From Clostridiales bacterium (GTDB lineage: Bacteria; Bacillota; Clostridia; Caldicoprobacterales; UBA3941), in contig JAAYGY010000057.1 in the NCBI GenBank assembly GCA_012735575.1, positions 1-42,330 on the forward strand: a stretch of DNA of 42,330 nt, in the 5' to 3' direction. Numbering within the stretch: position 1 is the first letter of the stretch; each line of letters begins with the position of its first letter. The notes beneath the pieces were generated by a model that was given only the letters and a program-made list of their open reading frames with translations, was not told where the DNA came from and did no database searches. This document shows, piece by piece, positions 35,740 through 42,290 of the stretch. A program made the translations under genes and the position numbers.

Positions 35740-36232
35740 TGCTCAAACCCTCCTTTTCTAATATTGCCCTGATTTTTCTCTTTGTACGAAAATCTATTAC
35801 CCTAGCCGAACTTTCTGATATATTATATTTCATAGCTATTTCATAAAAGGAATAACCTTGAATTCGCATAAGCACTATCCCTTTTTTTATATCACCTTCA
35901 TTCTCTAATAGCATCATAATTTTATTTACCATAGTTTTATTTATAAAAAACTTTTCAAGGTCTTCTCCTTGGCTCAAATATTCTCTAGCCAGATAATCGA
36001 AACTGGTAGTATATTTCTTTTTTCGCAAATACCCATACCATTTGTTTCGTGCAATAGAAAATAACCAGGTCTTAATGTCAGAGTTCCCTTTAAAATTATG
36101 TATGGATTTAATTGCAGCCAAAAATGTATCTGACACTAAATCTTCTGAAAGGGTGGGATCATGAGTGAGACTAACAAGATATATGTACACATCTTTCCTG
36201 TGTTTCTCATAGATGTCTTTTATACAAAACAT
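35732..36232 (-). CDS. ECF RNA polymerase sigma factor, module 2
   Basis: The 166-residue protein has the ECF layout. Region 2 (about 5-72) contains YIYLVSLTHDPTLSEDLVSD and TFLAAIKSIHNF, then IKTWLFSIARNKWYGYLRKK. Region 4 (about 110-160) includes MRIQGYSFYEIAMKYNISES and SARVIDFRTKRKIRAIL. The start follows GAAAGGGGGATTTT. A candidate ECF-type promoter with -35 TGTAAC and a 16-base spacer lies at 36256-36281, compatible with autoregulation. It forms a three-gene module with its anti-sigma factor and a YfjL-like protein. Confidence 0.88.
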   Translation of the reverse strand: MFCIKDIYEKHRKDVYIYLVSLTHDPTLSEDLVSDTFLAAIKSIHNFKGNSDIKTWLFSIARNKWYGYLRKKKYTTSFDYLAREYLSQGEDLEKFFINKTMVNKIMMLLENEGDIKKGIVLMRIQGYSFYEIAMKYNISESSARVIDFRTKRKIRAILEKEGLSND

Positions 36233-36255
36233 AAAATCCCCCTTTCATATTATTA

Positions 36256-36281
36256 GTATCCTATTCATAAGTTTTGTTACA
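36256..36281 (-). promoter_or_regulatory. Candidate autoregulated ECF promoter, module 2
   Basis: On the minus strand TGTAAC (36276-36281), 16 bases, ATAC (36256-36259), just upstream of the sigma gene. It shares the TGTAA -35 and spacing with the module 1 promoter at 38337-38362. Confidence 0.4.
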
Positions 36282-36400
36282 CTAATTCTTGAGCATTTTT
36301 GAAATCCCTATTAAGCTCAATATACCGGAAATTAACAGCGATATCAAATCTTATTACAAATCTTCTCATCTAAAGTAGTTAACAGCACCTTAACACCGCT

Positions 36401-36925
36401 TTATTTTCTACTTCGATGAATCTTATCTATTTTCTTTTGTTCATCTTGTAGTCTTGAATATGAGCCATGCACTAATCTTTTTTTCCCATCAGACACACCA
36501 ATAATATAATACTGGAAAACTTTGAGCCATTGTTGAAAGGTTATATAAGCAGGACAATCAGTCATGCTAAATCCAACATCCTTTGAAACTCGCTTTAGTT
36601 GTTTGTGGCTAAAAATCTATTTACATCTTTCTCTCATATTACCACTTCTTTTAAATATATAGGCAATAAAATCCCTATATAAATCAGCCTAGTCTTTATT
36701 TATAAGTGCCTTTTTTCGTTTGCCAATATGAAGTAATACACTATTGACACTAGGTACAGGACTAAAATCAGTTCTTTTTAGCTTATATATAATCTCCAAA
36801 TCAAAATATGGTTTAAGAAGTAAGGAACGCATACTTTCTTTATTATAGGGATTTCCAGCATACTTTCTTGCTGCCTCTTCTTGAATTATAAGATAGGCAT
36901 CTTCAAGCGGATTTGATGAGGGATC
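36401..36925 (-). pseudogene. Erm-type 23S rRNA adenine-N6-methyltransferase remnant
   Basis: One minus-strand frame from about 36925 to the stop at 36401 reads SSNPLEDAYLIIQEEAARKY, then AGNPYNKESMRSLLLKPYF and FSPVPSVNSVLLHIGKRKKA. It continues through IFSHKQLKRVSKDVGF and AYITFQQWLKVFQYYI to DKIHRSRK. This is the C-terminal 60% of an Erm/KsgA-type rRNA dimethyltransferase of the clostridial Erm kind. The N-terminal SAM-binding half is absent: homology begins two bases from the stop codon of the anti-sigma gene. Two in-frame TAG stops interrupt it (36689-36691 and 36617-36619), so it is dead. Intact relatives are about 280-290 residues; about 172 codons remain. The rearrangement that placed the sigma/anti-sigma genes against it probably removed the 5' half. 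Confidence 0.8.
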
Positions 36926-36926
36926 A

Positions 36927-37832
36927 TTATAGTTTCACTTTCTTTGTTTTCCTGTATGACCTATACAGCTTGATAGAAAGTAATAACAAGCAATAGATTG
37001 GAATCATTAGCAATAAAATTAAAAAGAAATCCCGATATGCTAAATATGAAGTAGTTATAAAGCCTTTAATGCAAAGATGGCTGAAAAAATAAGAGATAGG
37101 TAACAGGAAAATCCTTTCCATTGCATTTCTTATATTGTCTTTTTTTCTAAAGATGAACAAGAGAATCCCACATAAAATTGCCAGTACTCCAACTATAACC
37201 AAATAATATCCAAGGAATAATCTAGGTAAGGTTCTAATTCCACCTCCAGGATTTTGGTCTTTTCCATAAATTAAAATATCATCTTTCCCATCAGTAGAGT
37301 AATAATATATGGATGCAACTTTATCTCCACCAGGATTCAATATTATGCTTTGTATATTATTTTTAAGGAAATATTGGTTGAAAATTGTATTCCAAGTAGT
37401 TATATGATAAATATCTCCTGTGCCGTCTCCTATACTATATTTCTCAATATCATATCCAGCTACCTTATGGTTAAATGTAATTATTATTTTACCGTCCTCA
37501 TATTCAGTTAAAGACATATTATTATTAGAATAAGGTAAGTAGTCTGGAGATGTAAGATAGGCCATACCTATTATTACCACCACCAATACTAAAGCAACAG
37601 TTACAGTAACTATTTGAATTTGTTTTCTAAAAAGTTTTCTTTCTATTTTTTTAAAGGGTTCAACAATAGTATCTATTGGAATTTCTCCAGGATCTTGAAA
37701 AAACTCAAGCTGTTTTTTGCAATTTGAACAAGTCTTAAGGTGCTCTTCTACAAGTATTCGGGTATCATCACTTGCCAAGTCTTCTACATACAAAGGCAAC
37801 AGATCATTAATTACATCACATGAAAGTTTCAC
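36927..37832 (-). CDS. Zinc-finger (zf-HC2) anti-sigma factor, module 1
   Basis: The 301-residue protein has an N-terminal zinc-binding anti-sigma domain (C5...H31-x3-C35-x2-C38: EEHLKTCSNCKKQ). It then has a membrane helix (about 72-92), an extracytoplasmic domain of about 110 residues (about 93-205) and three more C-terminal membrane helices. Its start codon overlaps the sigma gene stop by four bases (ATGA). It binds and restrains the ECF sigma factor and may sense envelope stress through its outer domain. The stop codon abuts the erm remnant, so the downstream flank has been rearranged. The outer domain is unlike any I can name. Confidence 0.8.
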   Translation of the reverse strand: MKLSCDVINDLLPLYVEDLASDDTRILVEEHLKTCSNCKKQLEFFQDPGEIPIDTIVEPFKKIERKLFRKQIQIVTVTVALVLVVVIIGMAYLTSPDYLPYSNNNMSLTEYEDGKIIITFNHKVAGYDIEKYSIGDGTGDIYHITTWNTIFNQYFLKNNIQSIILNPGGDKVASIYYYSTDGKDDILIYGKDQNPGGGIRTLPRLFLGYYLVIVGVLAILCGILLFIFRKKDNIRNAMERIFLLPISYFFSHLCIKGFITTSYLAYRDFFLILLLMIPIYCLLLLSIKLYRSYRKTKKVKL

Positions 37833-38314
37833 TGATATTCCTCCATTTCTCTTTGAATTTTCTTTCTACTACGATGATAAGTGACACAGGCCCAGTTTTC
37901 TGTTTTCCCAAAAATATCTCCTATTTGCTTGAAAGACAGCTCTCCAAAGACGCGAAGTGAAAAGACTTCCTTATACGGCTCTTTTAATCTATGTAAAATT
38001 TTATGAATTTTTAAAGTATCTTCTTTTGAAACTATTAACTGTTCCAAATTTATTTCACTTTTACGCTCTGATATGGTATCTGTAAAGATGACTTTCTTAT
38101 TCTTCCGTAAAAATGAAAAATAGCTGTTTTTTGCAATTTGGCATAGCCATATGCGAATATCACAGTCTCCCCTAAAGGTATCAATTGATTTAATGGCTCT
38201 GATAAAAGTTTCGGAGGTAATATCTTCAGCTATATGCTCATCTCCTGATAAGCTTTTTATATAAAGATATACATCTTTAAAATACATTTTATACAGACTT
38301 TCCAGCTCGGTCAC
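37829..38314 (-). CDS. ECF RNA polymerase sigma factor, module 1
   Basis: The 161-residue protein has region 2 (YIKSLSGDEHIAEDITSETF, then IRIWLCQIAKNSYFSFLRKN) and region 4 (EVFSLRVFGELSFKQIGDIF, then TENWACVTYHRSRKKIQREM). It starts with GTG at 38314, behind a perfect site, AGGAGGTGAAAAA. A candidate autoregulated promoter lies at 38337-38362. It is paralogous to the second ECF sigma factor 1.6 kb away, though the two differ widely in sequence. Targets other than itself cannot be read. Confidence 0.88.
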   Translation of the reverse strand: MTELESLYKMYFKDVYLYIKSLSGDEHIAEDITSETFIRAIKSIDTFRGDCDIRIWLCQIAKNSYFSFLRKNKKVIFTDTISERKSEINLEQLIVSKEDTLKIHKILHRLKEPYKEVFSLRVFGELSFKQIGDIFGKTENWACVTYHRSRKKIQREMEEYQ

Positions 38315-38336
38315 TTTTTCACCTCCTCATATATAA

Positions 38337-38362
38337 GACGCATAGAACTTAATAATCTTACA
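38337..38362 (-). promoter_or_regulatory. Candidate autoregulated ECF promoter, module 1
   Basis: On the minus strand TGTAAG (38357-38362), 16 bases, CGTC (38337-38340). CGTC at -10 is the classic ECF motif. The -35 lies on the edge of the TTTATTT repeat half copy. Confidence 0.45.
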
Positions 38363-38426
38363 GTTTATTCTAAGAGGAACGAGTTTATTATCTTTGATGC
38401 AACTTTATTTTAACTTGACATAGTTA
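38355..38426. repeat. Half copy of the TTTATTT array repeat
   Basis: Three direct units spaced 20 bp apart (TTTATTC at 38364, TTTATTA at 38384, TTTATTT at 38404), followed by a degenerate centre near 38422 and no inverted arm. The stretch around unit two, GAGGAACGAGTTTATT, is identical to the copy at 41583 onwards. Confidence 0.65.
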
Positions 38427-38467
38427 CAGTTTTAAGGGGTTAGGATTAAGGGATAATCTAGGTTAAC

Positions 38468-39013
38468 TCAAACTGAAGCAAAAAATCTTTCCAGGTTCTC
38501 CGGAAGCTTATATGATTCTTTAAAAGTTTCTTCATTTGACAGAGTTTCTGTATCAGTATACACTTCACGTAGTATAGCATCAACAATCATTGCTTTTGGT
38601 GGAACATTATACTCTTTCCCTTTGTATATCCAGACTCGACAATCAACCTCATCATCACATAAATCTCCACAAGACTCACATAGAGATTCCTTAAATTCCA
38701 TTTGTATATCCCTTCCGTTTACCCGTATAGTAGGAGAAGTCAAAAATTCGTGTTGTATTGCCTTCTCCCTGCTATTAATATGGATTTTGTTTACAACTAT
38801 TTCTACGCCTGTTAATTCGAGTACCTTTGCCACATCCTCGGTAGCTTCTTCCAGACCTTCATCAGTTCCCTGGCACCGATTGCAGACATCTAGATCTAAA
38901 TATAGAAAGTCAATGATTATTTTATTACTCTCCTCAATTTGGTCTAGTTCTGCACTTCCGCAACATCCCGTATTGCATTAACAACCCACATTTTGTGGCT
39001 GACAACAATCCAT
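38468..39013 (-). pseudogene. DUF2703 cysteine-rich arsenic-operon protein with in-frame stop
   Basis: The frame starts at 39013 with an ideal site (AAGGAGTGATTGGTC) and reads MDCCQPQNVGC, then TAA at 38978-38980. It continues in the same frame as CNTGCCGSAELDQIEESN, IIIDFLYLDLDVCNRCQGTD and on to the end at 38468. The C-N-R-C motif, the SPTIRVNGRDIQ motif and CESCGDLCDDEVDCRVW are the DUF2703 core, a small thioredoxin-like family found in arsenic operons. Between the TAA and the CNRC motif there is no ATG, GTG or TTG. The first GTG is at 38833, inside the domain after CNRC. The gene is thus broken, or begins at an unusual codon (an ATT or ATA near 38910-38930 has a GAGGAG site). Confidence 0.75.
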
Positions 39014-39042
39014 GACCAATCACTCCTTCTTAAATCCATGAA

Positions 39043-39270
39043 TTATAAATGCTTTTTAATTTCCTCTACCGACGCAACTTTCCCGGATATCTTTACCTGT
39101 TCATCCACTACCAAAGCAGGGGTGGTCATTACTCCATAGCTGACAATGTCCTTAAAATCAGTTACCTTCTCTATTGTAGCTGCTATTCCTAATTCTTCTA
39201 CTGCTTTTCTAGCATTCACCTCTAATTTTTTGCAGTTCCTGCACCCTGAACCTAAAATTTTAATAATCAT
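39043..39270 (-). CDS. Small thioredoxin-like redox protein of the ars operon
   Basis: The 75-residue protein has the redox-active pair C10-x2-C13 in LGSGCRNCKKLE and a cis-Pro-like TTPALVVDEQVKISGKVAS, the pattern of the thioredoxin-family redox-active disulfide protein 2. These proteins often accompany arsP permeases in arsenic operons, where they may reduce or deliver substrate. It lies 17 bases after arsP on the same strand. The start follows AGAAGGAGGATTCGATT. Cytoplasmic. A role in arsenical transport is inferred. Confidence 0.8.
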   Translation of the reverse strand: MIIKILGSGCRNCKKLEVNARKAVEELGIAATIEKVTDFKDIVSYGVMTTPALVVDEQVKISGKVASVEEIKKHL

Positions 39271-39287
39271 AATCGAATCCTCCTTCT

Positions 39288-40304
39288 CTATATAAAGATA
39301 TATGAAAATGCATTAAATGCATATCCTATTATAATTATCCCTACTACCACAATACCTATAAATAGAGCCAATAGTTTTGGCTTTATTACCTTACTCAACA
39401 TTATTATGGAAGGAAGGGATAAGGTGGTTACTGCCATCATAAAAGATAATACGGTACCTATACCTACTCCTTTAGCAACTAGAGCCTCTGCTATGGGTAG
39501 AGTGCCAAAGATATCAGCATAGATTGGTAAGGCCACAACTGTTGCCAACAATACTGCAAAGGGATTATTCCCTCCTAATATTTTCTCTATAAAGGATTGA
39601 GGGATCCAATTGTGTATTGCTGCCCCTATGCCTACTCCAATCAAAATATATAGCCATACTTTATGAATAATATCCTTTACCTGATCCTTTGCAAAAGAAA
39701 TCCTCTCTTCACGAGTCATTTCATCGGCTTCACTATCTATATTCTGTGCTGACCAGACATAATCTTCAATATGTTTTTCCATACCTGACTTCTCAATAAT
39801 AGTTCCACCTATAACTGCAAGTATCAAACCTACAACTACATAGGCGATTGCTACCTTGGCTTCAAAGAAAGACATCAGTAATAGCAAAGAGGCTATATCT
39901 ACCATAGGTGAAGATATCAAGAAAGAGAAAATAATCCCCAGTGGAAGTCCTGCAGAGGTAAATCCAATAAAAATAGGAATACTTGAGCAACTACAAAACG
40001 GCGTTACTGTGCCTAGTAAAGCACCTAATATATTACCTTTAATGCCTTTAAACTGTCCAAGAATTTTCTTGGTTTTCTCTGGCGGAAAGTAACTTTGAAT
40101 ATATGAAATCACAAAAATAAGTACTGCCAAGAGTAAAAATATCTTTATGGTATCATAGATAAAAAAGTGTATGCTGCCGCCTAGTCTCTCCTCTATAGGT
40201 AAGCCAAATACTTTTTCGACTAGGATTTGTACTAAATCCCAAAGCCATTGCATTTTTAAAAATTGGTCATTTATGAAACCAAATATGGCATTTATCGCAT
40301 CCAT
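39288..40304 (-). CDS. arsP: ArsP-type permease (DUF318), organoarsenical/arsenite efflux
   Basis: The 338-residue protein has about eight membrane helices and the invariant motif TPFCSCSSIPIFIGF (C104 and C106). It also has SPMVDIASLLLL and a second GxG/LPIYADIFGTLPIAEAL pattern typical of ArsP and related permeases (DUF318). Characterised ArsP proteins export trivalent organoarsenicals; others of the family accompany arsenite genes. The start at 40304 follows AGAGGGTGTTTTT and lies inside the apparent acr3 leader frame. It is the third intact gene of the ars operon and is followed by the thioredoxin-like gene. Confidence 0.85.
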   Translation of the reverse strand: MDAINAIFGFINDQFLKMQWLWDLVQILVEKVFGLPIEERLGGSIHFFIYDTIKIFLLLAVLIFVISYIQSYFPPEKTKKILGQFKGIKGNILGALLGTVTPFCSCSSIPIFIGFTSAGLPLGIIFSFLISSPMVDIASLLLLMSFFEAKVAIAYVVVGLILAVIGGTIIEKSGMEKHIEDYVWSAQNIDSEADEMTREERISFAKDQVKDIIHKVWLYILIGVGIGAAIHNWIPQSFIEKILGGNNPFAVLLATVVALPIYADIFGTLPIAEALVAKGVGIGTVLSFMMAVTTLSLPSIIMLSKVIKPKLLALFIGIVVVGIIIIGYAFNAFSYIFI

Positions 40305-40395
40305 AAAAACACCCTCTAACCGTCTTATTATAAGGTAAGATATTTTTGAAAAAGCCTATACCTTCTTTGTTTACTTTGATATTATTGCTGTCCAT
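40267..40395 (-). pseudogene. Probable 5' remnant of an ACR3 arsenite exporter gene
   Basis: The frame starts at 40395 with AGGAG upstream and reads MDSNNIKVNKEGIGFFKNIL, then PYNKTVRGCFYGCDKCHIWF, and stops after 42 residues. GIGFF-K/E-x-L is the N-terminal motif of ACR3-family arsenite exporters, which sit between arsR/arsC and other genes in such operons. Everything after FFKNIL is unlike ACR3, so most of the gene would have been deleted and the frame now runs into arsP, overlapping its first 38 bases. It could instead be a leader peptide. The resemblance is short. Confidence 0.45.
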
Positions 40396-40404
40396 AATTA
40401 TATG

Positions 40405-40423
40405 TCTCCTAACAATTAGGAGA
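40405..40423 (-). promoter_or_regulatory. Stem-loop sequestering the leader-frame ribosome-binding site
   Basis: TCTCCTAA-3-TTAGGAGA: an 8-bp stem whose downstream arm on the minus strand contains the AGGAG (40406-40410) used by the frame starting at 40395. This would hide the site in folded RNA. Confidence 0.4.
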
Positions 40424-40447
40424 TATATTTATAGCAATTGAATGATT

Positions 40448-40467
40448 GTATTCGCATACACTCATAT
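40448..40467. promoter_or_regulatory. Second ArsR-operator-like site inside the ars operon
   Basis: GTATTCGCATACACTCATAT matches the candidate ArsR operator upstream of arsR (41375-41394) at 15 of 20 positions, in the same orientation. It lies between arsC and the acr3 remnant, where an internal regulated promoter could be, but no clear -10/-35 pair is seen. Confidence 0.4.
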
Positions 40468-40544
40468 TTGCCGTACATTCTTCTATTAAATAATTTAATT
40501 TTACTTATCGTTCCTGCTAACCTTTTTCCGTTTTTGCTTTGTTC

Positions 40545-40955
40545 CTATAGAACTATTTTATTGCTTCTAATTCGTTCTGCTAAATCTTTAACTTTCTCTT
40601 CAATCATTAAAGCAGTTTTTCTAAATTCCTCTTCATCCTTACCAGTGGGATCATCCAATCCCCAATCCTCTTCATGCTTGGAAGGCAAGTAGGGACAAGC
40701 AACGTTACAACCCATAGTCACAACTATATCAACCTCTGGTATATCTGCAATTAGTTTGGAGTGTTGGGTTTCATTCATGTCTACCCCGTATAAGTCTCTT
40801 ATTATTTTTACTGCATCCTGATTTATTTCGGGCTTTATTTCGGTACCTGCAGAATAGGAATCAAAAACATCTGAAGTAAATAGCTTGGCTAGTGCTTCTG
40901 CCATCTGGGATCTACAAGAATTGTGAACACAGATAAAGGCTACTTTAGGTTTCAT
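40545..40955 (-). CDS. arsC: Arsenate reductase, thioredoxin-coupled (LMW-phosphatase type)
   Basis: The 136-residue protein has the phosphatase-like loop C9-VHNSC-R15 (with C14) and a redox pair C83 and C87 in MGCNVACPYLP. The DDPTGKDEEEF motif supplies the catalytic Asp. This is the S. aureus/B. subtilis ArsC type, which reduces arsenate to arsenite using a three-cysteine relay and thioredoxin. The cysteine pair is three residues apart here rather than the six of S. aureus (82/89), as in many Clostridia. The start at 40955 has AAAGGAGGATAATT; an in-frame Met seven codons upstream lacks one. It lies 27 bases after arsR. Confidence 0.92.
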   Translation of the reverse strand: MKPKVAFICVHNSCRSQMAEALAKLFTSDVFDSYSAGTEIKPEINQDAVKIIRDLYGVDMNETQHSKLIADIPEVDIVVTMGCNVACPYLPSKHEEDWGLDDPTGKDEEEFRKTALMIEEKVKDLAERIRSNKIVL

Positions 40956-40982
40956 AATTATCCTCCTTTCATCCATAAATAA

Positions 40983-41354
40983 TTAACTATCAAAACATAG
41001 TTTCCCATCCTTCAAATCATCACAAGAAATCCCACTCTCCCGATATTGACTCAATCTGTTCAGATCTTCCCTACATCGTTCTACTTTAACTAATTCATTA
41101 TCCAATATTTCTTTAATGAAAGGATATTCTCTTAATGTATCTTCATCAATTCTATAATAAACATACTGTGCGCGTTTTTCAGACTCCAATATCCTGGCAT
41201 TTGCTAGTCTGTTAAGATGCCTAGAGGCATTGGATTGATTTATATCAAGTAGCGCTTCCAACTCACATACACATAACTCCCCCTGGTATAGTAAGTTTAG
41301 AATACGCAATCTTGTCTCATCGGACAATGCTTTTATCACTTGTATGAGTTCCAC
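40983..41354 (-). CDS. arsR: ArsR/SmtB-family arsenic-responsive repressor
   Basis: The 123-residue protein has a winged helix (about 10-80): ALSDETRLRILNLLYQ, then LLDINQSNASRHLNRLANAR. The arsenite-binding signature E27-L-C-V-C-E-L (C28 and C30) is the E. coli/R773 type of As(III) site. The C-terminal tail adds Cys residues (C94, C110, C119), which may help bind. The start is GTG at 41354, after GGAGGTGACAAG. A promoter (41393-41421) and a palindrome next to its -10 (41375-41394) suit autorepression released by arsenite. It is the first gene of the ars operon. Confidence 0.92.
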   Translation of the reverse strand: MELIQVIKALSDETRLRILNLLYQGELCVCELEALLDINQSNASRHLNRLANARILESEKRAQYVYYRIDEDTLREYPFIKEILDNELVKVERCREDLNRLSQYRESGISCDDLKDGKLCFDS

Positions 41355-41374
41355 CTTGTCACCTCCATATGACC

Positions 41375-41394
41375 ATATTCGATTATAATCATAT
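41375..41394. promoter_or_regulatory. ArsR operator
   Basis: The perfect core GATTATAATC (41381-41390) is flanked by ATATTC and ATAT, a partly symmetric 20-base site just downstream of the arsR -10 region. Binding is inferred from position. Confidence 0.5.
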
Positions 41395-41421
41395 ATTATG
41401 CTTCTAATTATTATCTGTCAA
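41393..41421 (-). promoter_or_regulatory. Promoter of the ars operon
   Basis: On the minus strand TTGACA (41416-41421), 17 bases, TAATAT (41393-41398), about 40 bases before the arsR start codon. Confidence 0.65.
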
Positions 41422-41534
41422 CTCCTAATGAAACTTTCTTCCCTAAATATGGTCCACTAATTTGTTAAATATGCATATTACAATATTGGTTCGTCCTTGC
41501 TCTGATCTTAAATCTATCTGACATCAACCTTAAC

Positions 41535-41584
41535 AAAAAAACCATGGTCAATGGGCACTTGAAATCCCTTGACTATGGTTTTTT
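41535..41584. terminator. Terminator-like hairpin, near copy of the one at 25062-25107
   Basis: AACCATGGTCAA pairs with TTGACTATGGTT (12 positions, one G-U), flanked by A7 on one side and T6 on the other. The loop (TGGGCACTTGAAATCCC) is related to that of the element at 25062. No gene ends here, so it looks like a displaced or mobile terminator. It abuts the array repeat. Confidence 0.6.
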
Positions 41585-41841
41585 GACATGACTTTATTTA
41601 CTTGAGGAACGAGTTTATTTTCTTTGATACGACTTTATTTGATTATCACAACTATTGTGCAAACAAAATAAACTCCCGCCAAAAATAAAATAAACATCTG
41701 TCACAAAAATGTCCACAAACAGCAGTAAATCAATGTTTGTTATTATCTGCTATTTCTTATCTATTTTTCCTTTTTTCTAATATTTCATCGCCTTTTTTAC
41801 CATTTAGTTACAGAAATGAGAGCCAAAAAGAAAATAAAGAT
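41583..41841. repeat. TTTATTT array repeat, copy 1
   Basis: Three direct units (TTTATTT at 41593, 41614 and 41634) face two inverted units (AAATAAA at 41666 and 41688) across the palindrome CACAACTATTGTG (41647-41659). A further inverted unit lies at 41832. Units are 20-22 bp apart, about two helical turns. Unit consensus is roughly TTTGA-4-ACTTTATTT. Confidence 0.7.
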
Positions 41842-41847
41842 CTATCA

Positions 41848-41909
41848 GGAATAAGGTAAAAGGATCAAGGGATTTGGAGGTATTATACCTTCCTTATTCC
41901 TTGATCCTT
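41848..41909. repeat. Fold-back structure between the two array copies
   Basis: AAGGATCAAGG (41860-41870) pairs with CCTTGATCCTT (41899-41909). GGAATAAGG (41848-41856) can instead pair with CCTTATTCC (41892-41900). An inner GGAGGTAT/ATACCTTCC also pairs. The arms overlap, so two folds compete. Confidence 0.5.
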
Positions 41910-42027
41910 ATCTCTTTAAAGGCTGTAGTGTCAGGGGGTTAAGGGGTTAGGGGTTCTAGTAATTCTTCCTGATTTTCTTCGTGAAATTTATCATTTTCCA
42001 CTTGTCCCTTATCCCTAAATTCCTTCA

Positions 42028-42290
42028 CCCTGATAAAACTTTATTTTCTCTGACATAACTTTATTTAATTTGATGAGGGTTTATTTGCTTTTGACAACTA
42101 TTGTGTAATCAAAATAAACTCATGCCAAAACGCAAATAAACTCGTTCCACAAAAGCCCCTGTAACCCCCTTCAAATCAACCTTTGTCATTTCTTAACTTT
42201 TCTAGCCTTTTTCCCCAATTCACTCTTTTTTTCTTATCCCATTCCCATTAAACTCCAAATATGGCAGCGATAAAAGTAAATAAAGTCGTT
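42028..42290. repeat. TTTATTT array repeat, copy 2
   Basis: Direct units at 42040, 42060 and 42080, centre ACAACTATTGT (42094-42104), inverted units at 42112, 42134 and 42278. Distances from the centre (-33, -13, +13, +35, +179) are identical to copy 1, whose centre is 446 bp upstream; the outermost direct unit differs by one base (-53 here, -54 in copy 1). Confidence 0.7.

Noticed and set aside
38978-38980. Recoding of the TAA in the DUF2703 gene (selenocysteine or pyrrolysine)
   Set aside because: Selenocysteine uses TGA and pyrrolysine TAG; TAA is not known for either, so a mutation or unusual start is more likely.
41934-41954. Possible G-quadruplex or telomere-like GGGGTTAGGGG stretch
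   Set aside because: Only three runs of four or more G are present; a fourth is missing nearby. Treated as part of the repeat region.
41583-42290. Insertion sequence with its own transposase
   Set aside because: There is no coding frame between or beside the repeats inside the window; only possible ends are seen.
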